A DNA stretch of 64,000 nt. Source: an uncultured Pelagibacteraceae bacterium. Its GTDB lineage: Bacteria > Pseudomonadota > Alphaproteobacteria > Pelagibacterales > Pelagibacteraceae. Below, in pieces: positions 8,504-17,180 of this stretch (positions are counted from its first letter, which is position 1; each line of letters begins with the position of its first letter). Below the pieces are notes generated by a model that saw only the letters and a program-made list of their open reading frames with translations, was not told the DNA's origin and ran no database searches. The translations under genes were made by a program, and so were the position numbers. The stretch covers positions 434,001 through 498,000 of the forward strand of contig CACFTX010000001.1 of assembly GCA_902569405.1 (NCBI GenBank), read 5' to 3'.

Positions 8504-9963
8504 TGATTAACAGAAACTTTAAAGATTTTAAGTTTCAGCACAAACGAAATCAAAATCAAGTTTTATTTATTTCAAAGAAGATTAATAAAGATAAAGAAAT
8601 TTTAAATCTTATTGATAATTTCTTAATAGAAAAAAATAGCTTTATTTTTGAGTCAGTTGAAAAAGGTTCAATTAAAGGAAGATATACAATATTTGGAAAA
8701 AAACCCGACAAAATATGGGAATTTAATAACAATAAAGCCTATACAATAAATAAATTTAATAAAAAGAAGTATATAAATGGTGAGCCAAGAAAAATATTAG
8801 AAAATTTAATTGAAAGTTTTAAATTTAAAACTCCTAAAAATTTACCTCCTATTTGTTCATTACTTTCAGGTTATTTTTCTTACGATATAATAAGATATAT
8901 CGAAAAAGTTCCAAATACTTGTGGTGATGACTTAAAATTACCAGATGTAAGATTATTAAGACCTAAAATTTTAATAATACATGACAACTTAAAAAAGAAG
9001 ATTTTTTTTATTGTCAATGTTTTTAAGGATGAAAAAATAAATAATTATAAAAAAAAATATGATGAAATTAAAAATGAATTAATTCATTTGACTACACAGT
9101 CAAAATTTAAAAAAAAGGAAAATTTTTTAATAAAAAATATTAAAAAAAATGTTGTTAAATCTAATACTTCTAAAAACAGATTTATTAATATGGTTCAAAA
9201 AGCAAAAAAATACATTAAAATAGGTGATATTTTTCAAGTAGTTTTAAGTCAAAGATTTGAAACCAAACTAACAAAAAGTCCTTTAAATATTTACAAAAAA
9301 TTACGTGTTACCAACCCATCTCCTTTTATGTATTTTTTTAATTTTTACGATTTTCAAATAATTGGGGCTAGTCCAGAAATATTAGTTAGACTAAGAGATA
9401 AAAAAATTACTGTTAGACCTATTGCAGGTACAAGACCTAGGGGCAAAAATAAAAATCAAGATAAGTTTTATATGAAAGATTTACTTAGAGATCAAAAAGA
9501 ATTGGCTGAACATTTAATGCTTTTAGACCTCGGTAGAAATGATGTTGGTAAAGTCTCAAAAATTAATACTGTTAAAGTTACTGAAAAATTCAATATAGAA
9601 AAATACTCTCATGTTATGCATATAGTTTCAAATGTTGTTGGTGTATTTAACAACAAATATACTAAGTTTAAATCTTTGTTGGCAGGTTTTCCTGCTGGAA
9701 CCGTTTCTGGTGCACCAAAGATTCGTGCAATGGAAATTATCGATGAGCTAGAATCTTCAAAAAGAAAAGTTTATGCTGGCGGAATTGGTTATTTTTCTGC
9801 AAATGGTGAATTTGATACATGTATTGCTTTAAGAACTGCATTAGTTAAAAATAATAAATTCTATGTACAGGCAGGAGCTGGTATTGTTGCTGACAGCAAA
9901 CCCATTAAAGAGTATGAGGAAACTATAAATAAAGCTAAAGCTCTTTTGAACGCATTAAAATAA
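8500..9963 (+). CDS. trpE: Anthranilate synthase component I
   Basis: The 487-residue protein converts chorismate, with ammonia from TrpG, to anthranilate, the first tryptophan-specific step. The N-terminal regulatory region contains FIFESVEKG and GRYTIFGKKP. The chorismate-binding domain has GDIFQVVLSQRF, NPSPFMYF, GASPEILVR, PIAGTRPRG, DLGRNDVG, FPAGTVSGAPKIRAM and YAGGIGYFS in order. The start overlaps the ppiD-like stop and reads ATGATG, so either Met at 8500 or 8503 could be used. No leader peptide or attenuator is present because there is no intergenic space, so regulation is probably by feedback inhibition or the upstream promoter. Confidence 0.96.
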   Translation: MMINRNFKDFKFQHKRNQNQVLFISKKINKDKEILNLIDNFLIEKNSFIFESVEKGSIKGRYTIFGKKPDKIWEFNNNKAYTINKFNKKKYINGEPRKILENLIESFKFKTPKNLPPICSLLSGYFSYDIIRYIEKVPNTCGDDLKLPDVRLLRPKILIIHDNLKKKIFFIVNVFKDEKINNYKKKYDEIKNELIHLTTQSKFKKKENFLIKNIKKNVVKSNTSKNRFINMVQKAKKYIKIGDIFQVVLSQRFETKLTKSPLNIYKKLRVTNPSPFMYFFNFYDFQIIGASPEILVRLRDKKITVRPIAGTRPRGKNKNQDKFYMKDLLRDQKELAEHLMLLDLGRNDVGKVSKINTVKVTEKFNIEKYSHVMHIVSNVVGVFNNKYTKFKSLLAGFPAGTVSGAPKIRAMEIIDELESSKRKVYAGGIGYFSANGEFDTCIALRTALVKNNKFYVQAGAGIVADSKPIKEYEETINKAKALLNALK

Positions 9964-10535
9964 TGAAAATTTTATTAATAGATAATTACGATAGTTTTAC
10001 TTTTAATTTATATCACTACATATCATCACTAAAAACTAAAGTTGATGTTGTAAGAAATGATAAAATTACAAGTAAAAAAATTATAAAAATGAAGTACCAA
10101 AAAATTGTTATATCTCCTGGTCCTGGTAATCCCAATCAAGCAGGTAATTGTATAAATATTGTTAAATCTTTATATAAAAATATACCTATCCTTGGTGTTT
10201 GTTTAGGTCATCAAATAATAGGACAAGTTTTTGGCTCAAAAATAATTCAAGCAAAAAAACTTATGCATGGAAAAACTAGTAAAATTAAATCCAAAAAAAT
10301 AGGTGTATTAAAAAATCTACCAGTTAAATTCGAGGCAACAAGATACCACAGTTTAATAATAGATAAGAAAACATTATCCAAAGATCTTGAAATAACCGCA
10401 GAAACAGAAGATGGTACAATTATGGGTGTTCAACACAAAAAATATAATATTCATGGTGTTCAATTTCACCCGGAAAGCATTAAAACTCCTATAGGTATCA
10501 AAATATTAAGAAATTTTATAAATTATAAAAAATAA
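9963..10535 (+). CDS. trpG: Anthranilate synthase component II (glutamine amidotransferase)
   Basis: The 190-residue class-I glutamine amidotransferase supplies ammonia to TrpE. The N-terminal IDNYDSFTFNL block, SPGPGNP near 51-57, the nucleophile Cys80 in GVCLGHQ, and the His/Glu pair in GVQFHPES complete the triad. It overlaps trpE by one base (TAATG) and trpD by one base, consistent with coupled translation and a 1:1 complex. PabA function for folate synthesis cannot be excluded, since some bacteria share one amidotransferase. Confidence 0.95.
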   Translation: MKILLIDNYDSFTFNLYHYISSLKTKVDVVRNDKITSKKIIKMKYQKIVISPGPGNPNQAGNCINIVKSLYKNIPILGVCLGHQIIGQVFGSKIIQAKKLMHGKTSKIKSKKIGVLKNLPVKFEATRYHSLIIDKKTLSKDLEITAETEDGTIMGVQHKKYNIHGVQFHPESIKTPIGIKILRNFINYKK

Positions 10536-11527
10536 TGAAAAAATTTTTAAATAAATTAAAAAATAAAGAAAATTTAACTTTCGATGAATCTAAGCAAGCA
10601 TTTGAAATTTTAATGAGCGGTAAGGCTTCCGATAAAGAAATATATGATTTTCTTACATTGCTTTCAGAAAAAGGAGAAGTTTCTGATGAAATAGGTGGTG
10701 GTGTATATGTATTAAGAGAAAAATCAAAAAGAGTTAATGTTAAAGACTGTATAGATACATGTGGAACTGGTGGTGATGGAAAAAATACATTAAATATATC
10801 TACAGCTTCGGCTTTGTTGCTAGCAAGTATGGGAATTAAAGTTGCAAAACATGGAAATAAAGCTGTTTCATCAAAATGTGGTTCTGGAGATGTTTTGGAG
10901 ACCTTAAATATAAAAATTAATTTAGAACCTAAAGATGTTGAAAATCAAATTAATAAAAATAATTTTGGTTTTATGTTTGCTCCAAATTATCATAATGCAA
11001 TGAAATATGTTGGTCCTACCAGAAAAAAAATAGGTAAAAGAACTATATTTAACATGATTGGTCCATTAAGCAGTCCTGCGTTAGTTGAAAGACAAGTTGT
11101 TGGTGTTTTTGACAAAAAATTACTTAAAACTTTTGCAAATGGACTTAAGAATTTAAATATTAAATTTGCATGGATAGTAAATAGTGAAGATGGTTTAGAT
11201 GAAATTTCACCTTATGCTAAAACTAACATTATACAATTAAAAAATGATCAATTGTCAGAAATTACAATTAACCCAAGTGAGTTGAATATTAATGCTGAAA
11301 ATTTTTCAAACTTAGTAGGTGATGATTCAAAGTTTAATGCTAATAAAATAATCGAAATCTTCACAGGTAAAGATAATGATTTTTCAAAGGCTGTTTGCTT
11401 AAATGCTGCTGCAGGTCTTATTGTATCAGAAAAACATAATAATTTTAATAAAGCTTATATAAATGCAAGAGAACATATTTTAAACGGAAATGTTTTTAAA
11501 CACTTAACTAATATACAAAATGGCTAA
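10535..11527 (+). CDS. trpD: Anthranilate phosphoribosyltransferase
   Basis: The 330-residue enzyme transfers phosphoribose from PRPP to anthranilate. The PRPP-binding CGTGGDGKNTLNIS motif is near residues 79-92, followed by KHGNKAVSSKCGSGDVLE and FMFAPNYHNAMKYVGP. Length is standard. It overlaps trpG by one base and trpC by 8 nt. TrpD and TrpG are separate genes here rather than fused. Confidence 0.96.
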   Translation: MKKFLNKLKNKENLTFDESKQAFEILMSGKASDKEIYDFLTLLSEKGEVSDEIGGGVYVLREKSKRVNVKDCIDTCGTGGDGKNTLNISTASALLLASMGIKVAKHGNKAVSSKCGSGDVLETLNIKINLEPKDVENQINKNNFGFMFAPNYHNAMKYVGPTRKKIGKRTIFNMIGPLSSPALVERQVVGVFDKKLLKTFANGLKNLNIKFAWIVNSEDGLDEISPYAKTNIIQLKNDQLSEITINPSELNINAENFSNLVGDDSKFNANKIIEIFTGKDNDFSKAVCLNAAAGLIVSEKHNNFNKAYINAREHILNGNVFKHLTNIQNG

Positions 11528-12311
11528 AAATACACTTGAAAAGATTATTGAAAAAAAAATCAATAAAATCAATATTATAAAAAAAAATATTACAATCGAC
11601 TCTTTAAATGATAAAATTAACAAAAATAATTCGTTTATTAATTTTAAAGAAAAAATAGAAAACAATATTAAATTAGATAAAATTTCAATTATTGCTGAAA
11701 TTAAAAAAGCTAGTCCTTCTGCTGGTATTATTATTAAAGATTACGACCCTTTAAAAATTGCTAAAATATACAACTCTAACAAAGCTACTTGCTTATCTGT
11801 TTTAACTGAAGAGGATTTTTTCTTTGGTAATTTAACACACATATATAAAATTAAGGAAAAAATAAATTTACCAATCTTATGTAAAGATTTTTTTATAGAT
11901 CCATTTCAAATTCATTTAGCAAAAAGTTATGGTGCTGATGCAATCTTGATTATTATTGCAGGTATAAATGATAAAGTTGCAGATCAATTATACGAAGAAG
12001 CTCTTAAATTAAAAATGTCAATAATTGTAGAAGTTCATACTGCTGAAGAAGCAAAAAAAGCTCTTAGATTTAATGAAGCATTAATAGGTATAAACAATCG
12101 CAACCTTAAAACACTTAAAACACAAATAAGCACAACTTATGAACTTAACGATATTTTAACAAATCACACTGGACCATTAATTTCTGAAAGTGGAATTAAA
12201 ACGAAAGAAGAACTTTTAGAAATTAATAAAAATACGAACATAAAAACTTTTTTAATTGGTGAATCACTTTTAAAGAACTTAGATAAAAATTCAATTTTTT
12301 CAGTTCTTTAG
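11520..12311 (+). CDS. trpC: Indole-3-glycerol-phosphate synthase
   Basis: The 263-residue TIM-barrel enzyme cyclises carboxyphenylamino-deoxyribulose phosphate to indole-3-glycerol phosphate. IIAEIKKASPSAG carries the catalytic Lys, followed by LSVLTEEDFFFG, ILCKDFFIDPFQI, GINNRNLKTL and LISESGI. It is a stand-alone enzyme, not fused to TrpF. It ends the trp cluster, and trpF, trpB and trpA are not in this window. The next gene, lexA, starts 87 nt downstream; moaC and moeA, which separate trpC and lexA in many alphaproteobacteria, are absent. Confidence 0.96.
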   Translation: MAKNTLEKIIEKKINKINIIKKNITIDSLNDKINKNNSFINFKEKIENNIKLDKISIIAEIKKASPSAGIIIKDYDPLKIAKIYNSNKATCLSVLTEEDFFFGNLTHIYKIKEKINLPILCKDFFIDPFQIHLAKSYGADAILIIIAGINDKVADQLYEEALKLKMSIIVEVHTAEEAKKALRFNEALIGINNRNLKTLKTQISTTYELNDILTNHTGPLISESGIKTKEELLEINKNTNIKTFLIGESLLKNLDKNSIFSVL

Positions 12312-12360
12312 TTAAATTAACCGCTATTTTGTTGAATTTTAAGCTATTGTTAATCTAGAA

Positions 12361-12397
12361 GAACTTTTGTAGAACAGATTCTGTACGATATTTGTTC
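12361..12397 (+). promoter_or_regulatory. Four-box LexA operator array upstream of lexA
   Basis: The sequence reads GAAC-N7-GAAC-N7-GTAC-N7-GTTC, with boxes beginning at 12361, 12372, 12383 and 12394, exactly 11 bp apart. GAAC-N7-GAAC is the reverse complement of the GTTC-N7-GTTC SOS box established in several alphaproteobacteria, so the first two boxes are a perfect match. The third and fourth boxes extend the same spacing. The last box ends one base before the lexA ATG (12399). This strongly suggests autoregulation of lexA, possibly by two cooperatively bound dimers. Confidence 0.75.
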
Positions 12398-12398
12398 T

Positions 12399-13079
12399 AT
12401 GCTAACTAAAAAACAAAAAAACCTGCTTTTATTTATCAACAAGAAGTTGAGAGCTTCTGGTGTGTCACCTTCTTATGAGGAGATGAAAGAGTCTTTAAAC
12501 TTAAGATCAAAATCTGGAATTCATAGGCTAATTAGCGCTTTAGAAGAAAGAGGTTTTATTAGAAGGCTTGCTCATAAAGCAAGAGCTTTAGAGGTTATAA
12601 AGTTACCAGAAACAGCTTCTGCTAATGATATATATAATAGTTTTTCACCTAGTATTATTAAGGGTGGATTGGATGAAGAAAATGTTAGAAATGGTGATTC
12701 TGCTGAAGTACCTGTATTAGGAAAAATAGCAGCTGGAACACCTGTTGAAGCTATTCAAAATGAAGTTTCGAGAATTCCATTGCCAAGTAATTTAGAAAAA
12801 AATGGTGAATATTTTGGTTTAAAAGTTCAAGGAGATTCAATGATAGAAGCTGGTATAAATGAAGGTGATACAGTTATTGTAAAAAAATCTGATACAGCTG
12901 AAAATGGAAAAATTGTAGTTGCTTTGATTGATGATCATGAAGCAATGCTTAAAAGAATTAGACGAAAAGGCAAAACTATAGCTCTTGAAAGCGCCAATAG
13001 GAACTATGAAACTAAAATCTTTGGTCCAGATAGGGTAAAAGTTCAAGGTGTTTTAGTATCTTTATATAGAAACTTCTAA
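12399..13079 (+). CDS. lexA: LexA, SOS-response repressor
   Basis: The 226-residue repressor has an N-terminal winged helix ([15 protein letters not shown], then [17 protein letters not shown]) and a C-terminal S24 self-cleavage domain. The cleavage site Ala112-Gly113 ([10 protein letters not shown]), catalytic Ser147 (QGDSMIEAG) and Lys185 (EAMLKRIRR) are all present. RecA-stimulated self-cleavage derepresses DNA-repair genes. The start chosen matches the first helix of known LexA. The operator runs to within a base of the ATG and no Shine-Dalgarno is visible; a TACGAT -10-like hexamer at 12384-12389 would give a nearly leaderless transcript, which is inference. Confidence 0.97.
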   Translation: MLTKKQKNLLLFINKKLRASGVSPSYEEMKESLNLRSKSGIHRLISALEERGFIRRLAHKARALEVIKLPETASANDIYNSFSPSIIKGGLDEENVRNGDSAEVPVLGKIAAGTPVEAIQNEVSRIPLPSNLEKNGEYFGLKVQGDSMIEAGINEGDTVIVKKSDTAENGKIVVALIDDHEAMLKRIRRKGKTIALESANRNYETKIFGPDRVKVQGVLVSLYRNF

Positions 13080-13101
13080 TAAAATAGTCTAAACATTTCT
13101 A

Positions 13102-14502
13102 ATGTCTAAAGTAGCAACAAGATTTGCGCCATCTCCAACTGGTCCTCTTCATATAGGTGGCGTCAGAACCGCATTGTTTAATTGGTTATTTTCTAAAAAT
13201 AAAGGTGGAACCTTTCATTTAAGAATCGAAGATACAGATAAAGAAAGATCTAAAGATGAATATAAGCAACAAATTATTAAGTCTTTAAAATGGATAGGTA
13301 TAGAATACGATGGTGAAGAATATACACAGTCTACAAAAATAAAAAACCACGTAGATGTTGTAAGCGAATTATTAAAAAATGGAAATGCTTATAAATGCTA
13401 TTGTTCAAATGAAGAAATAGAAGAACAAAAAAAAAGAGCTAAACAAAAAAAAATTCCATATATTTATAATAGAAAATGGAGAGATATGAATGAATCAGAT
13501 GCTCCAAAAGATATAAATCCAGTTATAAGATTTAAAAGCAAGATTGATGGATCTGCCACATTAAAAGACTTAGTACAAGGAGATGTGCAAATTGATAACA
13601 ATACTATTGAAGATTTTGTTATTTTAAGAAACGATGGGACACCAACTTATAATTTATCAGCATCGGTAGATGACCATCAAATGAAAGTAACACATATAAT
13701 TCGAGGAGATGATCATAAAATTAATACATTTAAACAAATGCAAATATATTTAGCTATGAAATGGGAACTTCCATGTTTTGCTCATATTCCGCTAATCCAC
13801 ACTGCAGAAGGAAAAAAACTATCCAAAAGGGACAAAGCATCAACGTTAGATGACTACTCAAAAATTGGAATTATGCCTGAAGCTTTAAGAAATTATTTAT
13901 TAAGATTAGGCTGGTCTTTCAAGGATAAAGAAATATTCACTTTAGACGAAAGTATCAAACACTTTAATTTAGAAGGTATAGGCAAGTCTCCATCAAAATT
14001 AGATATTAGTCGTATTTTATCAATGAATGAACATTATATTAAAAACATGAATGAAATTGATCTATACAATCAGTTAAACGAATACTGTAACAACTACAAA
14101 GAAAAAATTGAATCAAATAAAGAAGATAAAATCAAAAAGTCGCTATCATTTCTTAAAAATAAAGCAAAAACCTTAGAAGATATTTACAACAATTCTAAAT
14201 ATATAATATCAGACATAGTTAAATTTAATGATAGTGATTTAAAATTAATTGATGCTTCAGCTAAAAAAATAATATCTGAATTTACTAGCAAAATTTCAAA
14301 AATAAATGAGCTTAAAAAAGAAACTTTGGAACCAATTATTAATGAACTTATTAAATCAAATAATATAAATTTTAAAGGTGTTGGACAACCACTAAGGATA
14401 GCTTTAACTGGATCTAAATTTGGTCCAGGCATTTATGATATAATTGTTTCACTTGGTAAAGAAGAAATTATCAAAAGATTAAACAACAAGATATTTGCTT
14501 AA
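13102..14502 (+). CDS. gltX: Glutamyl-tRNA synthetase
   Basis: The 466-residue class-I aminoacyl-tRNA synthetase has FAPSPTGPLHIGG with the HIGH-type motif at 17-20 and KLSKR (KMSKS equivalent) at 239-243, and RIEDTDKERS near 41. The C-terminal anticodon-binding part is Lys/Asn-rich. Alphaproteobacteria often carry two gltX paralogues, one charging tRNA-Gln for GatCAB amidation; specificity cannot be decided here. The 3' end converges on lpxB and overlaps it by 24 nt (14479-14502). In related genomes gltA (citrate synthase) sits at this junction; it is missing here. Confidence 0.95.
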   Translation: MSKVATRFAPSPTGPLHIGGVRTALFNWLFSKNKGGTFHLRIEDTDKERSKDEYKQQIIKSLKWIGIEYDGEEYTQSTKIKNHVDVVSELLKNGNAYKCYCSNEEIEEQKKRAKQKKIPYIYNRKWRDMNESDAPKDINPVIRFKSKIDGSATLKDLVQGDVQIDNNTIEDFVILRNDGTPTYNLSASVDDHQMKVTHIIRGDDHKINTFKQMQIYLAMKWELPCFAHIPLIHTAEGKKLSKRDKASTLDDYSKIGIMPEALRNYLLRLGWSFKDKEIFTLDESIKHFNLEGIGKSPSKLDISRILSMNEHYIKNMNEIDLYNQLNEYCNNYKEKIESNKEDKIKKSLSFLKNKAKTLEDIYNNSKYIISDIVKFNDSDLKLIDASAKKIISEFTSKISKINELKKETLEPIINELIKSNNINFKGVGQPLRIALTGSKFGPGIYDIIVSLGKEEIIKRLNNKIFA

Positions 14503-15609
14503 TATTTTCGCTGCTTCATCGCTTGAAGAGCTTTTTGATCTTATTTGATCTAAAGTTTTCATACAGTCATCAACTTGTTTTTTTGCTAAATCTGGATTTT
14601 TTAAAAAATAAAGTACCGATTTGTAAATTTCTTTTGCATTACAGTCATTTTGTAAGAGTTCTGGGATAACTTCTCTATTATTAATTATATTAATAATATT
14701 TGCAAAATTTACTTTAACTAAAGATTTCATAATCAAATAATTAATAAAATTTATTTTATAAATTATAATTGATGGCACTTTTGCATTGCAAATTTCTAAT
14801 GAAACAGTTCCTGATTTAGAAACTGCAAATATTGAATTCAATAACACTTGTGATTTAATATTTTTATCTGATATAATTTCTACATTATCCAAATTAATAT
14901 TTTTTAATTTTTTATTTATTAAATTTTTATTTTCATCAGTCGCATGAAAAACAAAAATATATTCTTTAAATTTTTCATTCATTAATTTAATAAAATCCAT
15001 CAAAATTGGTAAAAGCACATCTGTTTCTGAAGATCTGCTGCCAGCAAATATAGATATAATTTTTTTACCTTTAGAAATATTAGAAATGTCTACTTTTGAA
15101 TTATCTTTTTCTAATAAAGGATGTCCAACAAAAGTATTAGCAATATTCTCCTTATCAAAATATTTTTTTTCAAAATTAAATAGCAACAAAAAATGATCAA
15201 CAAATTGCTTAAACTTTTTTACTCTACCTTGTCTCCATATCCACACTTGTGGTGCTACGTAATGAATTATTTTAACATTAGGTTTTATTTTTTTAACTTT
15301 TTCAGCAACACGTAATGTAAAATCAGGGCTATCGACGCTAAATAATATATCAGGATCGAATTTTATAATTTCTTCTACAGTTTTGTTTATTTTATTTTTA
15401 ATTTTTAAAATATTAAATAAAACACTTGTAAATCCAATGTAAGTTATTTCTTTTAAATCGAAAATTGATTTTATTCCCAAATTTGTTAAATTTGATCCAC
15501 CTACAGACAGGTACTCTATTTCACTATTTTTATTTTTAAGTTTAGAAATTACTGTTGAGGCCAATTTGTCACCTGATGTTTCTCCAGTTAATATAAATAT
15601 TTTTTTCAT
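14479..15609 (-). CDS. lpxB: Lipid-A-disaccharide synthase
   Basis: The 376-residue GT19 glycosyltransferase joins UDP-2,3-diacylglucosamine and lipid X to form the lipid A disaccharide at the cytoplasmic face of the inner membrane. Signatures are ILTGETSGDKLAS at the N-terminus, GGSNL, SVDSPDFTLRVA, HYVAPQVWIWRQGR, FVGHPLLE, the UDP-binding FAGSRSSE and KSGTVSLEIC. It overlaps lpxI by 4 nt as the last gene of the lpx operon. The convergent overlap with gltX means the two transcripts form 24 nt of complementary 3' ends. Confidence 0.96.
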   Translation of the reverse strand: MKKIFILTGETSGDKLASTVISKLKNKNSEIEYLSVGGSNLTNLGIKSIFDLKEITYIGFTSVLFNILKIKNKINKTVEEIIKFDPDILFSVDSPDFTLRVAEKVKKIKPNVKIIHYVAPQVWIWRQGRVKKFKQFVDHFLLLFNFEKKYFDKENIANTFVGHPLLEKDNSKVDISNISKGKKIISIFAGSRSSETDVLLPILMDFIKLMNEKFKEYIFVFHATDENKNLINKKLKNINLDNVEIISDKNIKSQVLLNSIFAVSKSGTVSLEICNAKVPSIIIYKINFINYLIMKSLVKVNFANIINIINNREVIPELLQNDCNAKEIYKSVLYFLKNPDLAKKQVDDCMKTLDQIRSKSSSSDEAAKILSKYLVV

Positions 15610-16394
15610 TTCACTGCTATAAACATTTTATTTTTGTTAGCAAAATTAATGCATGCTTTTTTTTCCAAAAAAATATTTTGTTTATTTTTTAAAACTACAC
15701 CTTTGAGTCCTGCTTTTTTACAATCTTTAAATGTATCAAACCCAATTGTGGGAAGATCGGCTCTTAAATCTTGTTTTTTCTTAGGAAATTTAATCAAAAC
15801 ACCGCTTTTAATTTTTGTTTTTTTAATTGATTTAATTAATTTTTTTGTACCTTTGTATGTTTCCTTTGCTACAATATTATTTTTAATAATAACGGCCTGA
15901 ACATGGTCGTAATAATTTAAATTTTGTAAAATTTTCATACCTTTTTTAATATCAATTAAATCATGTTTATTAGGTTTTAATTTAGAATAATTTCCTCTTC
16001 TTAGTGAAAGTTCTGGATTAAAATAGATAGAGCTAATAACTTTTATTTTCTCAATAGATAAAATTTTTATTAATTCTTTTAAAATTGCAGCATCTCCTTT
16101 TTTGGCTGCTTTAATTATTCTTGGAATATAATATATTCCAGTCATATCTAATTTTAAATGAGAAAATTTAGGTTTATTTATTTTTCCTGCAAAAATAACT
16201 TTTTTACAATTTTTGTCTCTTATTAATTTTAATATTTTTCCAAATTGACCTATACTTATACGATGTGAATATATGTCTTTTTTAAATATATTATTTTTCG
16301 ATAAATCTATAATGAAATAATTTTTTTTCTTCTTTTTAATACTTTTTAAAATTAATTTTGGAAACTCAGCATCTCCAAAGAATAAACCTATCAT
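15606..16394 (-). CDS. lpxI: UDP-2,3-diacylglucosamine pyrophosphatase, LpxI type
   Basis: The 262-residue protein belongs to the LpxI family (formerly DUF1009). LpxI hydrolyses UDP-2,3-diacylglucosamine to lipid X and UMP by attack on the alpha-phosphate, replacing LpxH in alphaproteobacteria. Family marks include the N-terminal IGLFFGDAEFPKLIL, the KVIFAGKINKP block, GDAAILKELI, GTKKLI and the C-terminal DLPTIGFDTFKDCKKAGLKGVVLKN region. It lies between lpxA (2-nt gap) and lpxB (4-nt overlap), the expected metabolic position. Confidence 0.9.
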   Translation of the reverse strand: MIGLFFGDAEFPKLILKSIKKKKKNYFIIDLSKNNIFKKDIYSHRISIGQFGKILKLIRDKNCKKVIFAGKINKPKFSHLKLDMTGIYYIPRIIKAAKKGDAAILKELIKILSIEKIKVISSIYFNPELSLRRGNYSKLKPNKHDLIDIKKGMKILQNLNYYDHVQAVIIKNNIVAKETYKGTKKLIKSIKKTKIKSGVLIKFPKKKQDLRADLPTIGFDTFKDCKKAGLKGVVLKNKQNIFLEKKACINFANKNKMFIAVK

Positions 16395-16396
16395 TG

Positions 16397-17179
16397 TTAT
16401 TTACTAAATGGTGTACAAATTGGTCTTTTTTTATCCTTGTTAATAAAATCCACTATCTCTTTTACATAGTTATTATCTTTAAATTCACCATTTAATTTGG
16501 TCAAATTATCATGCAAATGTTCAGTTTTAAAAATTTCATTATATGCTTCAGTTAAAGTTAAAATTTCTTTATTTGAAACATTTCTTCTTCTCAGACCTAT
16601 TAAATTAATTCCACCTAAATAATTTCTATTACCAAATGAAAGACCATAAGGAATTACATCTCGTGAAACTCCAGTCATGCCACCAATCATTGCCATTTTT
16701 CCTATTCTTGCGAATTGTTGTACACCACAATTACCACCTATAATTACATCATCACCAATTTCTGCGTGGCCTGCTATGGCAGCATTATTAGCTATGACAA
16801 CATTATTACCAATTAAACAATCGTGTGCAATGTGAGCACCAATCATTAATAAATTTTTATCACCAATTTTTGTAATACCACCTCCACCGGATGTTCCAGG
16901 GTTTGCGGTAACATATTCTCTTATTACATTGTTATCGCCAATTACAAGTTCAGTTTTTTCACCTTTGTATTTTAAATCTTGTGGGTTGCTACCAATAGAT
17001 GCAAAAGAATAAACTATGTTATTTTTTCCAATCTTTGTGTAACCAGATATATTTACATGTGATTGAATTATCGTTTCTTCATCAATTTGAACATTTGGAC
17101 CTATAATAGTATAAGGACCAATGTTAGCTGATTGAGAAATTTTTGCCTTTGCATCTATAATTGCAGTTTTGTGTATCAT
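16397..17179 (-). CDS. lpxA: UDP-N-acetylglucosamine acyltransferase
   Basis: The 260-residue left-handed beta-helix enzyme places the first 3-hydroxyacyl chain on UDP-GlcNAc. The hexapeptide repeats begin IIDAKAKISQSANIGPYTIIG and continue to about residue 185, followed by a helical C-terminal part. SNPQDLKYKGE, REYVTANPGT and GAHIAHDCLIGNN (catalytic His of the IAH motif) are diagnostic for LpxA. It directly follows lpxD with one base between them. Confidence 0.97.
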   Translation of the reverse strand: MIHKTAIIDAKAKISQSANIGPYTIIGPNVQIDEETIIQSHVNISGYTKIGKNNIVYSFASIGSNPQDLKYKGEKTELVIGDNNVIREYVTANPGTSGGGGITKIGDKNLLMIGAHIAHDCLIGNNVVIANNAAIAGHAEIGDDVIIGGNCGVQQFARIGKMAMIGGMTGVSRDVIPYGLSFGNRNYLGGINLIGLRRRNVSNKEILTLTEAYNEIFKTEHLHDNLTKLNGEFKDNNYVKEIVDFINKDKKRPICTPFSK

Positions 17180-17180
17180 T

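Noticed and set aside
8460-8510. Tryptophan attenuator or leader peptide before trpE
   Set aside because: trpE overlaps the ppiD-like stop codon by 4 nt, so there is no leader region and no Trp-rich short frame.
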